64,000 bases of DNA from Engraulis encrasicolus (GCF_034702125.1 NC_085861.1:55538012-55602011); one strand, 5' to 3'; shown: positions 40,205 to 53,400, counted from the stretch's first letter. Notes: generated by a model from the sequence alone, not told the origin. Program-made: numbers and translations.

Positions 40205-42089
40205 TTTTGGAGAAAATGTGCTCCAAAATGCTGATATGTCACTGTGTAGGCAAGGCAAACTTGCATATGCAACTACTTTGATGCAATGTGCTGACCCAAT
40301 TTTTCTTTACTATTGGTAATGAGCCACATGGGCTGGTTAACAGGTCCACTGACTGTGACCAGACAAAGAAGTAACAAATTTTACTGTACAATTTTGGAGA
40401 AAATGTGCTCCAAAAAAGCTGATATGTCAATTGGGCCAATGCAAGTTGCATATGCAAGGATTTTGAAGTAAGGGCCGATCCAATTTTTCCTTACTACTGG
40501 TAACAAGTCATATGTACCTGTTAACAGGTCCACTGGCTGTGACCAGACAAAGAAGTAACAACTTTTACTGTAGAATTTTGGAGAAAATGTGCTACAAAAT
40601 GCTGATATGTCACTGTGTAGGCAAGGCACACTTGCATATGCAACTACTTTGATGCTATGTGCTGACCCATTTTTTCTTTACTAATGGTAATGAGTCACAT
40701 GAGCCTGTTAACAGGTCCACTGGCTGTGACCAGACAAAGAAGTAAAAACTTTTACTGTATAATTTTGGAGAAAATGTGCTCCAAAAATGGTGATATGTCA
40801 ATTGGGCTAATGCAAGTTGCATATGCAAGCATTTTGAAGTGAAGTGCTGATCCATTTTTCCCTTACTACTGGTAACGAGTCATATGAGCCTGTTAACAGG
40901 TCCACTGGCTGTGACCAGACAAAGAAGTAACAACTTTTACTGTAGAATTTTGGAGAAAATGTGCTCCAAAAATGCTGATATGTCAATTGGGCTAATGCAA
41001 GTTGCATATGCAAGCATTTTGAAGTGAAGTGCTGATCCATTTTTCCCTTACTACTGGTAACGAGTCATATGAGCCTGTTAACAGGTCCACTGGCTGTGAC
41101 CAGACAAAGAAGTAAAAACTTTTACTGTACAATTTTGGAGAAAATGTGCTCCAAAATCCTGTCATATTGGTCTAATGCAATTTGCATATGCAGGCATTTT
41201 GAAGTGAAGTGCTGATCCATTTTTCCTTACTACTGGTAACGAGTCAAATGAGCCTGTTAACAGGTCCACTGGCTGTGACCAGACAAAGAAGTAACAACTT
41301 TTACTGTATAATTTTGGAGAAAATGTGCTACAAAATGCTGATATGTCACTGTGTAGGCAAGGCACACTTGCATATGCAACTATTTTGATGCAATGTGCTG
41401 ACCCAATTTTTCTTTACTAATGATAATGAGTCACATGAGCCTTTTAACAGGTCCACTGGCTGTGACCAGACAAAGAAGTAACAACTTTTACTGTAGAATT
41501 TTGGAGAAAATGTGCTCCAAAAATGCTGATATGTCAATTGGGCTAATGCAAGTTGCATATGCAAGCATGTTGAAGTGAAGTGCTGATCCATTATTTCCTT
41601 ACTACTGGTAACGAATCATATGAGCCTGTTAACAGGTCCACTGGCTGTGACCAGACAAAGAAGTAACAACTTTTACTGTAGAATTTTGGAGAAAATGTGC
41701 TCCAAAATGCTATGTCAATTGGGCTAATGCAAGTTGCATATGCAAGCATTTTGAAGTGAAGTGCCGATCCAATTTTTCCTTACTACTGGTAACGAGTCAT
41801 ATGGGCCTGTTAACAGGTCCACTGGCTGTGCCCAGACAAAGAAGTTACAACTTTTACTGTAAAATTTTGGAGAAAATGTCCTTTAAAATGCTGATATATC
41901 ACTGTGTAGGCAAGGCAACATTGCATATGCAAGGACTTTGAAGATAAGTGCTGATCCAAAATGTCCTTATTACTGGTAAGCTTAATGCGTCATCTGGACA
42001 TGCTGGCAGTTCCACTGGCTACTACCAGACCAAGAAGTAATGGATTTTGCTGTAGAAATCTGGAGAAAAGCACCTTCAATACATACTAT

Positions 42090-42325
42090 TTCATGCTTTT
42101 CCACCTCACATACGTACCATGGCCAATGTAAGGAGAATGCATTGTAATGGCAAAGTGTGAATGTAAGATGCACAGACACTGTTGCTGCAAGTACACTCTG
42201 ACGAGAACCTGCTGAAGAACCAAGCTGCATAGCTTTATATATTGGACGGGGTTATGGTGGGGTATGGGGAACCTGGCGGAGGTGTGTGTGTGTGTGTGTG
42301 TGTGTGTGGGGGGGGGGGTTGTTCC
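42090..42325 (-). other. Non-satellite insert, gene-side copy
   Basis: Inverted counterpart of the 2097-2310 insert. It carries the TATA-like CTTTATATA on the minus strand near 42233 and a longer (GT)n plus poly-G stretch at 42281-42318. Confidence 0.5.
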
Positions 42326-43169
42326 ACCGGCTGTGAGAGCAGACAAATAACGAAAAGATTTTACTGTACAATTTTGAAGAAATTGAAATTATGCATGTTC
42401 TCTTACTGTTTCACATTTAGGTCTACTGACAATGTCTAAATAGTGTAGTGTACGTCCATTTATGTATTTATAAAGGCTGTGGTGGACATGCACTGGTGGC
42501 ATTTGAACTTGTGCTTTATATTTAGGCTACAGTATTCAGAAAAAAATATTACCGGTAATTTGTTTTGTTGCTTAATTAATGACCATAGATATCAGCATGT
42601 TTAGGTGAATAGGCCACACACACACACACACGCGCGCGCGCGTTTGACAGAACGTCCTATGTAATAAAACATTACAATGAAGGAAAACGACAGAACACCG
42701 GTCCTGACATATGGGCTACAGTTCTCACCACACCAGCACTGAAATCGCTTACTAAATGTGCCTGCGTTGGTTTCTCTGTTCAAAACTTTATGGAAATTTG
42801 TCTCTCGTGTTTACTTGTTGTGATCTGTAGTTTAGTACGCTGAAGCAATTTCCCCACGTGCGTGCTCTCGGTGCATTCATATGGCCTGCCTATATCCCCT
42901 GACGTCGGCGATAGCCCACTGGTAAACAGGTAGAAACTTACTGTCTGAGATAGTTTCTGCTTTGTTGTTGCTCCCCATCAAATATAGGCCTTGTGTATTG
43001 TGTCGTGATTTTTTGTTTTAATAAACAAAGAAATAAATAATGAAATAAAAGTATGCAGTCGCCATTAAGCCAGCCGCTCGAGAATAGGCTATAAATAACC
43101 TAAATGTAAATAAACAAACAATTCTACTGGGTGTAGGCCTATCGTGCAGTGTAAAAGCAGCTGGGTGCT

Positions 43170-43176
43170 CATTCCT
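43170..43176 (+). promoter_or_regulatory. Possible TEAD (M-CAT) site
   Basis: CATTCCT matches the M-CAT consensus. CCN1 is an established YAP/TEAD target in vertebrates, which gives the match some weight, but a 7-mer is expected by chance and there is no cluster here. Confidence 0.25.
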
Positions 43177-43257
43177 TAGACTAAATAAAGAGAACCAGCA
43201 CTCCACATGTGTTGCCCGTCATGACGGGCAATAAAATATATAAATAAATAATAAACC

Positions 43258-43500
43258 ATCCGCGTTCCGTCAGCCGCCATTCAGCCAGCCGCTGGGGAAA
43301 ATCTAAATAAATAAATAAATAAACTAGCACCGTTCCGTCAGCCGCCATTCAACCAGCCGCTCCAGTAAATGTAAATAATAGGCTAAGTGAACTAGTACCG
43401 TTCCGTCAGCCGCCATTCAGCCAGCCGCTCGAGTAAATATAAATAAATAAATAAATAACCTAGCACCGTTCCGTCAGCCGCCGTTCAGCCAGCTGAGCCG
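43258..43500. repeat. GC-rich minisatellite upstream of CCN1-like gene
   Basis: Four cores of TTCCGTCAGCCGCC-type sequence alternate with (AAAT)n spacers, ending about 200 bp upstream of the predicted transcription start. Confidence 0.85.
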
Positions 43501-43648
43501 CCACTCAAAGTCGACAGTGAAGTTACGTTTACCCGTTCATCTTCACCTGGAGAGATCTGTGTTTGAGAGGGAAATTGTCTAAAACCGTATTAATAGAATA
43601 CACGCGCATGGTGTGTTTTGAGTGTAGCGCGGATGAAGGAAGCGAGGC

Positions 43649-43656
43649 TCACGTCA
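43649..43656 (+). promoter_or_regulatory. CRE-like element of CCN1-like promoter
   Basis: TCACGTCA differs from the palindromic CRE by one base and sits 20 bp upstream of the TATA box, a typical proximal position. CREB/AP-1-type control is known for mammalian CCN1. The element is copied intact into A' but altered in A. Confidence 0.5.
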
Positions 43657-43675
43657 CCGCAGTCCCGCTTGCCAG

Positions 43676-43684
43676 TATAAAAAG
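43676..43684 (+). promoter_or_regulatory. TATA box of CCN1-like gene
   Basis: TATAAAAAG lies 92-100 bp upstream of the start codon. This predicts transcription start near 43705 and a 5' UTR of about 70 nt. CCN genes are immediate-early genes with TATA promoters, which fits. Confidence 0.75.
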
Positions 43685-43775
43685 GGAGGGAGACACGACC
43701 TCAGCAACACAAGCAACAGTGCAGGCAAGGCAAAAACGGAATAACCTGAATAACCGAGTTCAAGTCAAACAGGAG

Positions 43776-44603
43776 ATGTCGGTGCTCTATTTCACCCTAA
43801 TTTTCGTTGGATGTCTCACAAAGGTGAGGACACAATTTTTGACAACTCCGTGGTTCGCTTTAAGATAAACTGTCAATTGTTACTTGTATCGTATGTACAG
43901 TCGTTCTCACATTTTCTGTCGTTTTTGCATAGGTGTTCTCAGCATGTCCTTCAGTTTGCGTGTGCCCCCGGGAGACTCCGACGTGTGAACTGGGAGTCAG
44001 CTTAGTGACGGACGGATGCGGCTGTTGCAAGGTCTGCGCGAGGCAGCTGAACGAGGACTGCAGCAGCGTGGAGCCGTGTGACCACGTTAAAGGACTTCAG
44101 TGCAACTTTGGAGCTAGCCGGGGCGCATCTGAAGGCATATGTCGAGGTATACTTAAAGCTTTTTTTTTTTTTTTTAACATACTTAAAGCAATTTATTTAT
44201 TCAATAGTGATCAGTGATCTGTATCCTGCAGAACACACATGTGAACTCATCTATTTTGTTTATCTTTAACAGCCAAGCTCGAAGGAAGATCTTGTGAGTT
44301 CAACAACAAAATGTACCAAAATGGAGAGACCTTTACGCCAAGTTGCAAACATCAGTGCACTTGCATGGATGGCGCTGTGGGCTGCATCCCGTTGTGCCTC
44401 CAGGAGCTGTCAATGCCTGACCTGGGCTGCCATAACCCCACACTGGTGAAGGTGCCCGGCCAGTGCTGCAGCCAGTGGGTCTGCCAGGACGCAGACAAGA
44501 CGAAAGCGAAGAAAGACCCGGGTCAATCAGGTCAAACTGAAGAAAACCTGACAGAGAAAGATACCTTCTTCCCCAGATTCAACGGAAAACATCAAGCAGG
44601 TCA

Positions 44604-44680
<77 letters not shown>

Positions 44681-45125
44681 TGTGTTATCACTGGATTTTT
44701 CTCTAATTCTAACCTGGGGAAATAAAATATGCCACCTGCAGTAACTGAGCTAAGATTCCCATAAAATATTAAAATCTAAAAATCACCTTGAAGAGGGATA
44801 CAGTATTTTATGTGCGGCAGTCCTCTCAGGCACTGTGATGAGACATCTTTTTATCATGTATTATGCATTAACAAAGTTTAAGTCCCTGAGTTCTAATCAC
44901 TGTGTTTATGCCCTCACAGCATTCAGAGAACAGCCTGAGATGCGCATACTGTCATCTGGCCTGAAGTGTATCACTCACTCCACCAGCTGGTCTCCGTGCT
45001 CCAAAACCTGTGGCGCAGGCTTCTCCACCCGGGTCACCAACAGCAACCCACAATGCAAGCTAGTGAAGGAGTCACGCATATGCCAAGTGCGCCCATGCTC
45101 CACATCCCCTCCCACTGGTTTGAAG
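43776..45125 (+). CDS. ccn1: CCN1-like matricellular protein (exons 1-4; last exon missing)
   Basis: Secreted cysteine-rich protein of the CCN family that binds integrins and heparan sulfate in the matrix. Exons with consensus GT/AG borders: 43776-43823 (residues 1-16, signal peptide [16 protein letters not shown]), 43933-44146 (17-87, IGFBP domain, GCGCCKVC at 44-51), 44273-44599 (88-196, VWC domain with cysteines 95-158, then a variable lysine/glutamate-rich linker), 44920-45125 (197-265, TSP1 domain, WSPCSKTCG at 220-228). Intron phases 0, 1, 1, 0 and one domain per exon match the family. About 265 of an expected 370-380 residues are present; the C-terminal cystine-knot exon should follow the donor at 45126 but is not found, and an assembly gap lies 126 bp downstream. 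Similarity is closest to CCN1 among CCN members ([10 protein letters not shown] in VWC); which fish CCN1 paralogue it is cannot be settled. Confidence 0.9.
44607..44676 (+). repeat. (TC)35 microsatellite in CCN1-like intron 3
   Basis: The array starts 7 nt into the intron, right after the weak donor GTCAGC of exon 3. The transcript therefore has a long pyrimidine tract abutting the 5' splice site. Confidence 0.95.
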
Positions 45126-45156
45126 GTAAGCAAAGTGCACGATGATACAATATGAT

Positions 45157-45251
45157 TATCACTTATTACATTACATTTAGTAGACGCTTTTCACTAAAGT
45201 GACTTACAAGGAGGACATTCAAGCAAGTGCAGAGTAAGGGGTCAGTACATA
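45157..45251. repeat. Dispersed fish repeat in intron 4
   Basis: ACATTTAGTAGACGCTTTT...AAAGTGACTTACAA resembles a motif repeated very widely in fish genomes (usually with a GCAGACGC/AAAGCGACTTACA form). I recognise it from general experience and cannot name the family with certainty. It runs into the assembly gap, so it may have caused it. Confidence 0.55.
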
Positions 45252-45351
45252 NNNNNNNNNNNNNNNNNNNNNNNNNNNNNNNNNNNNNNNNNNNNNNNNN
45301 NNNNNNNNNNNNNNNNNNNNNNNNNNNNNNNNNNNNNNNNNNNNNNNNNNN
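45252..45351. other. Assembly gap (100 N)
   Basis: Exactly 100 N, the usual placeholder for a gap of unknown size. It lies where the last CCN1-like exon is expected. Confidence 0.98.
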
Positions 45352-45690
45352 TGTACTGTACATGTGACATGGGAGACAACATGGAGAGGGTACTGTGCGT
45401 TGTGCCAGAAAGAGGAAGTTAGCTGAACACACACGTCAACCTGACGTTGATGTGCCGGCTGCACGTAACAGGTTGATGGAAGGTTTTGGGTGTTCATCCA
45501 CCTGGCCGAATCACAGGTTGGGGCCCCGTGCAGCCTGCTGGATGATCTCCGCCTTCATCACACACCCCGGCGACTGTGGGCCGGCAGCAGGGACAAGGAA
45601 GTGGCACGAGCGCTCCTACGAGCATAACACAGGTAGAGAGCAAACACAACAGTGCACACATACTCCAGTGCTTAACTGTATATGAAGATT
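45352..45690. other. GC-rich unidentified segment after the gap
   Basis: GC-rich compared with the AT-rich DNA that follows. A + frame is open from 45395 to 45685 and a donor-like AG/GTAGAG occurs near 45632, but the translation has no similarity I recognise and lacks the cysteine pattern of a CCN C-terminal domain. It could be a misplaced contig end or an unknown repeat. Confidence 0.35.
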
Positions 45691-45802
45691 AAGGAGGCTC
45701 CTATATATACAGTACGTAGACCTGCGGCTCTTGGCTCGCTTCCACCCGAAACATTCATCTGGAGCTACGGCATAGCCTTAGGTCTGTGAAGGTGTGGTTT
45801 TA

Positions 45803-46708
45803 CAGTTTTTCTCGATTGGTTTGGCTAATTTCTCGAAACTGAGATGACATTCTCAAAACAACACGGACAAATCCCCAAACCAACTTCCAATCTCCCACAA
45901 CAGAATGGCATTTCTCATTGCTTTCATAAAATCTAAAATGCTTTGTACATGTCTCAAATGTTTAGTATATATATGCAGATGGCTATGTACAAGTACCCTA
46001 CAGTTGACAAATTGAGCATACATTTAGCACATTTTCCAAATAAATTGATCTTGCTTATCTAAAGGAATGAGACAATTCTCAGTCAAATGGTTGCCCTCTC
46101 CAAAACATGTCAGCATGATTTCTTTGTGCAAGTCATCATATGCAAAGTAGTCTATACAATTGTCAAAACAGTCAAGGACATAATATTTTCAGAATTTCTT
46201 TACTGTAAACAGTAAATTCATGACGGGGTGTTCAACAGGCCAGATGGTATTGTAACTTTACTAGTTTGTAGAAAATAATAATAATAACCGTGTATACTAC
46301 AGTTTCCTCTGTTATTTGGCTAATTTCTTGATTTTTTTTCAAACAGTATTCTGTGGAAGGAATTTAGTTTCGACACACGGGTAAACTGTTTTTGGAGTGA
46401 TATGAGCAAGTAATGAGGATCCATGGCGTTATGCTGAACCATCCAGTTTATTTTGACAGAATGACTAAATGAATGCAAATGAGCCAAACCAATTGAGAAG
46501 GATCTATGCCATTTTGATACTGACTCTTTATGTGGGAGAAGGTTTAGTGTTGATGCAAGAATGAGCTGTTTTGGGAGGTATATGACATTTTGCTAGTTAC
46601 CTGAACTGTTTGTGGCAGAAGTGTAAGAATGTTTAGCTAAATGACCCAAAATTTATAGAAGTGTCATCTCGGATTCAAGAAATTAGCCAAACCAATCGAG
46701 AAAAACTG
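45803..46708. mobile_element. TA-flanked MITE (Tc1/mariner-type)
   Basis: A 906-bp element with terminal inverted repeats of about 50 bp beginning CAGTTTTTCTCGATTGG, flanked on both sides by TA, the target duplication of Tc1/mariner elements. No transposase frame is present, so it is non-autonomous. Confidence 0.75.
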
Positions 46709-46917
46709 TAAAGAAAGTTATTGTTAAATGTCCTTGGTATAATTAGTAAATTGTCTGTGTTGTCAAACTTCAATGGTTTTCACACACTTTTTTCAATTTT
46801 ATACATAGTCGAAATCTGTTAGCTGAACGTAGTCCCATAGTGACAAAACATCTAACCATTTTGACTTGCAGTGCTTACACAATGGCAAAGGGACAATGTA
46901 TTGTGGGGGTACTGACG

Positions 46918-47282
46918 ATATATGTGGGGAAGGAATTTAGTTTTGACAGACAAGTAAACTGTTTTTGGAGTGATATGAGGAAGTGATGAGGATCCATGTA
47001 GTTATGCTGAACCATCCAGTTTATTTTGACAGAAGGACTAAATGAATGCAAATGAGCCAAAGCAATTGAGAAGGATCTATGCCATTTTTATGGTACTGAC
47101 TATTTATGTGGGAGAAGGTTTAGTGCTGATGCAAGAATGAGCTGTTTTGGGAGGTATATGACATTTTGCAAGTTATCTGAACTGTTTTGCAGAAGTGTAA
47201 GAATGTTTGGCCAAATAACCCAATGGTTATAGAAATATCATTTCAGTTTCAAGAAATTAGCCAAACCAATCGAGAAAAACTG
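46918..47282. repeat. Direct repeat of the MITE right half
   Basis: About 365 bp repeat the 46345-46708 part of the MITE at an offset of 573-574 bp, ending in the same inverted-repeat tip but followed by TG where TA is expected. Either a tandem partial duplication or a second truncated insertion. Confidence 0.75.
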
Positions 47283-49524
<2,242 letters not shown>

Positions 49525-50477
49525 GGAGGCTACAGAAAGTACCCATGACACTAGCTTATGGATAACTACCAATAGGCTACTGAACAAATGTTTGCACTGG
49601 GGTTAAAATTATGAAAATGTACATTCAGTACACAAATTTTGATGTCTACAAGCAGATAGAGTGGTGAGTCTGCTTTATGCACCATAGAAGGAGAGACAAT
49701 ATTTAATAGATTTAGCTAAAGTAGAAATAGCCAAATATTTTTTTAACCAGCGCAGAGGACAGACACTTTTATTAACTCGCTAAGACACAGCGTTATCAAT
49801 TTGCTGTTACCACAATAGCAATGATCAAGTCGTAGTGCATTACTAAAGGTCCTGAGTTATGTCATAGCGGTGTAGTACTATGGTAGTTAACTTTTCAAAA
49901 TGTATTCTTGCAGCCAGGTGCAATACAATAATGCCCTCCCTTTGTCCTCTGCTTATTACCATTCTCCATAATAGTAAAATCTCTGAATGTCGTTGTGTCC
50001 GTCTCCGATGTAGGCTACTGTAGAATTTCCAAGGCAACACACCCAGTGATGTAACGTTCTGCCGTGGAACATGATGGCGCTACACAGTTGCAAAAATGTA
50101 TCTTTCTCAAACTTATTATATTTTAACCAGTGTCACTGACTGACTCAATATTTCTAATGAGGACAACTTTGTCTAGTGTTTCATGTCCACTTTAAAGCAT
50201 GCCACTAGTGGAACGGCGTGCATTATGGGGCTACACTCCTCAGAGAAAAGACTGACTTCCAGATTGGGGCTCAGATTAGTGTGTGTATAGGCCTACTGGG
50301 CTTTTACCCAGACAGCCCCAAAACACTCAACTCAGTCTGGCTCCACCAGATGATTTATGAATGGTTATAGGGCTTTGGCAGTGTTAGTGGGAAGAGGAAA
50401 CCTGTAAGGTTCATAGAATAGTAATCCACAGGGAAGCCTCCTAATGGCAGAGGGGTGAATTCAGGCCTGCTGAGAGG

Positions 50478-50540
<63 letters not shown>

Positions 50541-50566
50541 TGCGCGTGCGCGCGCGCGTGTGTGTG

Positions 50567-50640
<74 letters not shown>

Positions 50641-50650
50641 TGTGTGTGTG
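50478..50650 (+). repeat. Interrupted (GT)/(GC) microsatellite
   Basis: GT array with an internal GCGCGTGCGC alternating tract, a sequence type prone to left-handed DNA. Confidence 0.95.
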
Positions 50651-50863
50651 TTGGGGGCTGGACAAACGGGTCTACTGTACCGGGCCCAGGGAAAGGCGGG
50701 ATTGGTTCCCCAATGACATTGGATGTATTGAGAGGGGGGCCCTGTGTCGTGGGTCCAGCAAAAGTTGTGAGCGGCCCTGGGTATATTTCATCCAACCATT
50801 TAATCTGCCCAGCTGTGAAAAGTCAATGGTAAAAGTCTGCTGGAGGAATTGTAATTAGCATGC

Positions 50864-50957
50864 TGTGTTTTGTTGTGTTTTGTTGTGTTGTGTTGTGCTG
50901 TGCTGTGCTGTGTTGTGCTGTGCTGTGCTGTGCTGTGCTGTGCTGTGCTGTGCTGTG
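50864..50957 (+). repeat. (TGTGC/TGTTG)n pentanucleotide array
   Basis: About 18 units of TGTGC with TGTTG variants, decaying to the right. A short second patch lies at 51092-51117, suggesting the array was once longer or was interrupted. Confidence 0.9.
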
Positions 50958-51207
50958 ATATGCTCTGCTCTGCTTTGCTATGCTGTGCTGTGCGGTAATG
51001 CGATGCGCTCTCATTCTCTTTCAGAGAACCTGGGACATATACATGCCCTATTGTTTTCTACTGTGCTTTGGTTGTGCATATTAAATCATGTCATGCTGTG
51101 TTGTGCTGTGTTGTGCATTGATGATCACTGTATCGAGGACTATGTAGCCATGAGCTGCTCTGCGCTACATTGCGTCCCGTTGAGTTAACCCGGGAAACAT
51201 TTACAGG

Positions 51208-51290
51208 GCCTTGGCTGTAGCTCAAACGTCTAAGGCACGGCAATGTTACATCGGGGACCCAGGGTTTGAGTCCGGCCTGGGGAGTTTTCC

Positions 51291-51295
<5 letters not shown>
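51208..51295 (+). mobile_element. tRNA-derived SINE head
   Basis: An RNA polymerase III A box (TGTAGCTCAAACG, 51216-51228) and B box (GGTTTGAGTCC, 51263-51273) are spaced 34 bp apart, as in tRNA genes. The cloverleaf is degenerate, so this is a SINE and not a tRNA gene. It runs into a (CT)n tract. Confidence 0.7.
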
Positions 51296-51331
<36 letters not shown>

Positions 51332-51332
51332 T

Positions 51333-51374
<42 letters not shown>
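51293..51374 (+). repeat. (CT)n microsatellite at SINE tail
   Basis: CT array with CCCT interruptions, directly after the SINE head. Confidence 0.95.
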
Positions 51375-51377
<3 letters not shown>

Positions 51378-51507
51378 TTTCAATCCATCTCTCAAATAAA
51401 CTGATCAATGTCCTCCACACATCTTAACCCATTTTCAGCCATTTCGATCAGATTCTTGGTGACTTCCAAAGTAGTTTGGTGCAGTCCCTCTTCATGTGGA
51501 CATGGGC

Positions 51508-52382
51508 CCAGCTGGTCTCGTGAATCCAAAACAATCTCCAAAAGCGTTCATCAAGATGGATGTTCAATGCAACACTTGAGGGCCATAGTATCTCCTATGG
51601 CAGGGGCTTTCAAAGAGGGGGCTGGGGACTAATGGAGGACCCTGGCAGGTTGGCAGGAAAAATATAGCAAAATTAAAAGAATCATTTAATACATTAAATA
51701 ACTTAAAGGGACACTGTGTGAGATTTGTAGTTGTTCATTTCCAGAATTCAGGCTGCCCATTCACTAATGTTACCTTTTTCATGAATACTTACCACCAGCA
51801 TCAAATTCTAAGTAGTCATTATGACTGGAAAAATTGCACTTTTCATACATGAAAAGGGGGATCTTCTCCATGGTACGCCATTTTGAATTTCCAGAAATAG
51901 CCATTTTTAGCTGTAAAACTGAATGTACTTGGACCATGCTAGAAAATGTTTGTTTAGTACTTTGTAAACTTTCGTGTAAAGATCAAATTTGGCAGTAGGC
52001 AGCCCAGTTTCACCTTTTTACCTTTTTTGACCATTTCCTGCACAGTTTCCCTTTAAGTAGTAAAAATAAATAAGCTAAAGAAACCAAAGCGGAATCATTT
52101 TCTTCTTTATAATGTTTACACAATTTCTGCTTATTAAATAATGCTTTCTTTTGTACTTCGGTTTAAGAATGCATCAACTTGTGAAACCGGGTGTGCAGTA
52201 AAAATAGTGTGACACGACCCATGGGAGGGAGGCCTTTGCTGAAATCTATATATATGAGGGGCCTTGTCATGGTAAAGTTTCGGAACCCCTGTCCTATGGT
52301 CCGGCCCAAAAGAGCTGCAGTAAACCTCCATCTTGCTGAGTGCTTTAGGAGATTGTTTTGGATTGACGTGACCAGCTGGGCG
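51508..52382. mobile_element. hAT-like inverted-repeat element (diverged)
   Basis: Positions 51508-51617 and 52273-52382 are imperfect inverted copies (both contain CCAGCTGGTC...AATCCAAAACAATCTCC in opposite orientation). The inner ends, CAGGGG.T..C.AA, resemble hAT tips common in fish. A younger TTAA-flanked MITE lies between the arms. Confidence 0.55.
51707..52052. mobile_element. TTAA-flanked MITE
   Basis: A 346-bp element with terminal repeats AGGGACACTGTG / AGGGAAACTGTG, flanked on both sides by TTAA (51703-51706 and 52053-52056). TTAA target duplications are typical of piggyBac and Kolobok elements. No coding capacity. Confidence 0.75.
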
Positions 52383-52451
52383 GTGGGACTGGGATTCCAG
52401 TCCAAGCAGCAGAGCCTGTGGTGTTTTGACATTGCATGTGTGTGTGCTTCT

Positions 52452-52655
<204 letters not shown>

Positions 52656-52731
<76 letters not shown>
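52656..52731 (+). repeat. (GA)38 microsatellite
   Basis: Pure GA array immediately after the GT array. Confidence 0.95.
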
Positions 52732-52736
<5 letters not shown>

Positions 52737-53186
52737 TCGGGTGTTTTGATGTTGTGTGTGTGTGTTTGTTCGCGTGTGTGCATGTTCTGTCAGTTGGAAC
52801 TTCGTGCAATGACCTTGGGCCTCACTATTGTAATGTCACTTGGGATGGCTTCACACTGGGAACAGAGGAACAGGCATAATAATGCACCCATCACACCAAA
52901 TAAACTACATACAAGAATATGCTAATCATTGGCACATGGCACAAAACTATAATTTTCGCTTATGAAAATAGGTTTTTTATTATAATGGCATGTTGTTGAC
53001 TTTATTAATCTACCACGAGAATTACCCTGCACACTTCTCTGACATAAAGTGAAAGTAATTTGCATAATTGCCATGTAGTGACAGCCCGACGGGCGATTGA
53101 GATCTTTTCTTTTATGTGTCAGCGTGGTGACAGTAGAGTCAATCGGGCCTATTTGCTCAGAGGACACTTGGTGGTAAGGGTGGCAA

Positions 53187-53354
<168 letters not shown>

Positions 53355-53400
53355 CATGCCTGACAAGTCATTACTATATCTCACCTCGGCAAGAGCATGG

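Larger units (their letters stand above)
29664..42060 (-). repeat. 187-bp satellite, block 4 (- orientation, long)
   Basis: About 66 monomers reading in reverse, seven times longer than block 2. The left part (29700-34500) mixes the two monomer classes, the middle (about 35050-38420) is highly homogeneous, and the right part becomes mixed and then diverged toward the A'' border. Spacing of GGGCTGG at 35101, 35288, 35475, 35662 and 35849 gives a period of exactly 187 bp. Confidence 0.93.
42330..43664 (+). repeat. A segment, gene-adjacent copy (A'')
   Basis: This copy abuts the CCN1-like promoter and is probably the ancestral one: it has a single copy of the satellite edge and keeps the GGCAG missing from A and A'. 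Homology with the other copies ends at about 43664, 12 bp before the TATA box. An alternating (CA)/(CG) tract lies at 42615-42641. An alternative reading is that A'' is the terminal repeat of a giant inserted element; no target-site duplication is evident. Confidence 0.8.

Noticed and set aside
1376..42060. CRISPR-like regular repeats
   Set aside because: The period is 187 bp with the whole unit repeated and no unique spacers, in a vertebrate genome; it is a satellite.
45395..45685. Missing CT exon of the CCN1-like gene after the gap
   Set aside because: The translation lacks the conserved cysteine spacing of a cystine knot in all three forward frames.
50355..50795. Histidine-threonine and cysteine-valine rich frames over microsatellites
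   Set aside because: GT, CA, GA and CT arrays give open frames in several phases; they carry no coding information.
51208..51295. Possible tRNA gene
   Set aside because: A and B boxes are present but the acceptor and anticodon stems do not pair; it is a SINE head.
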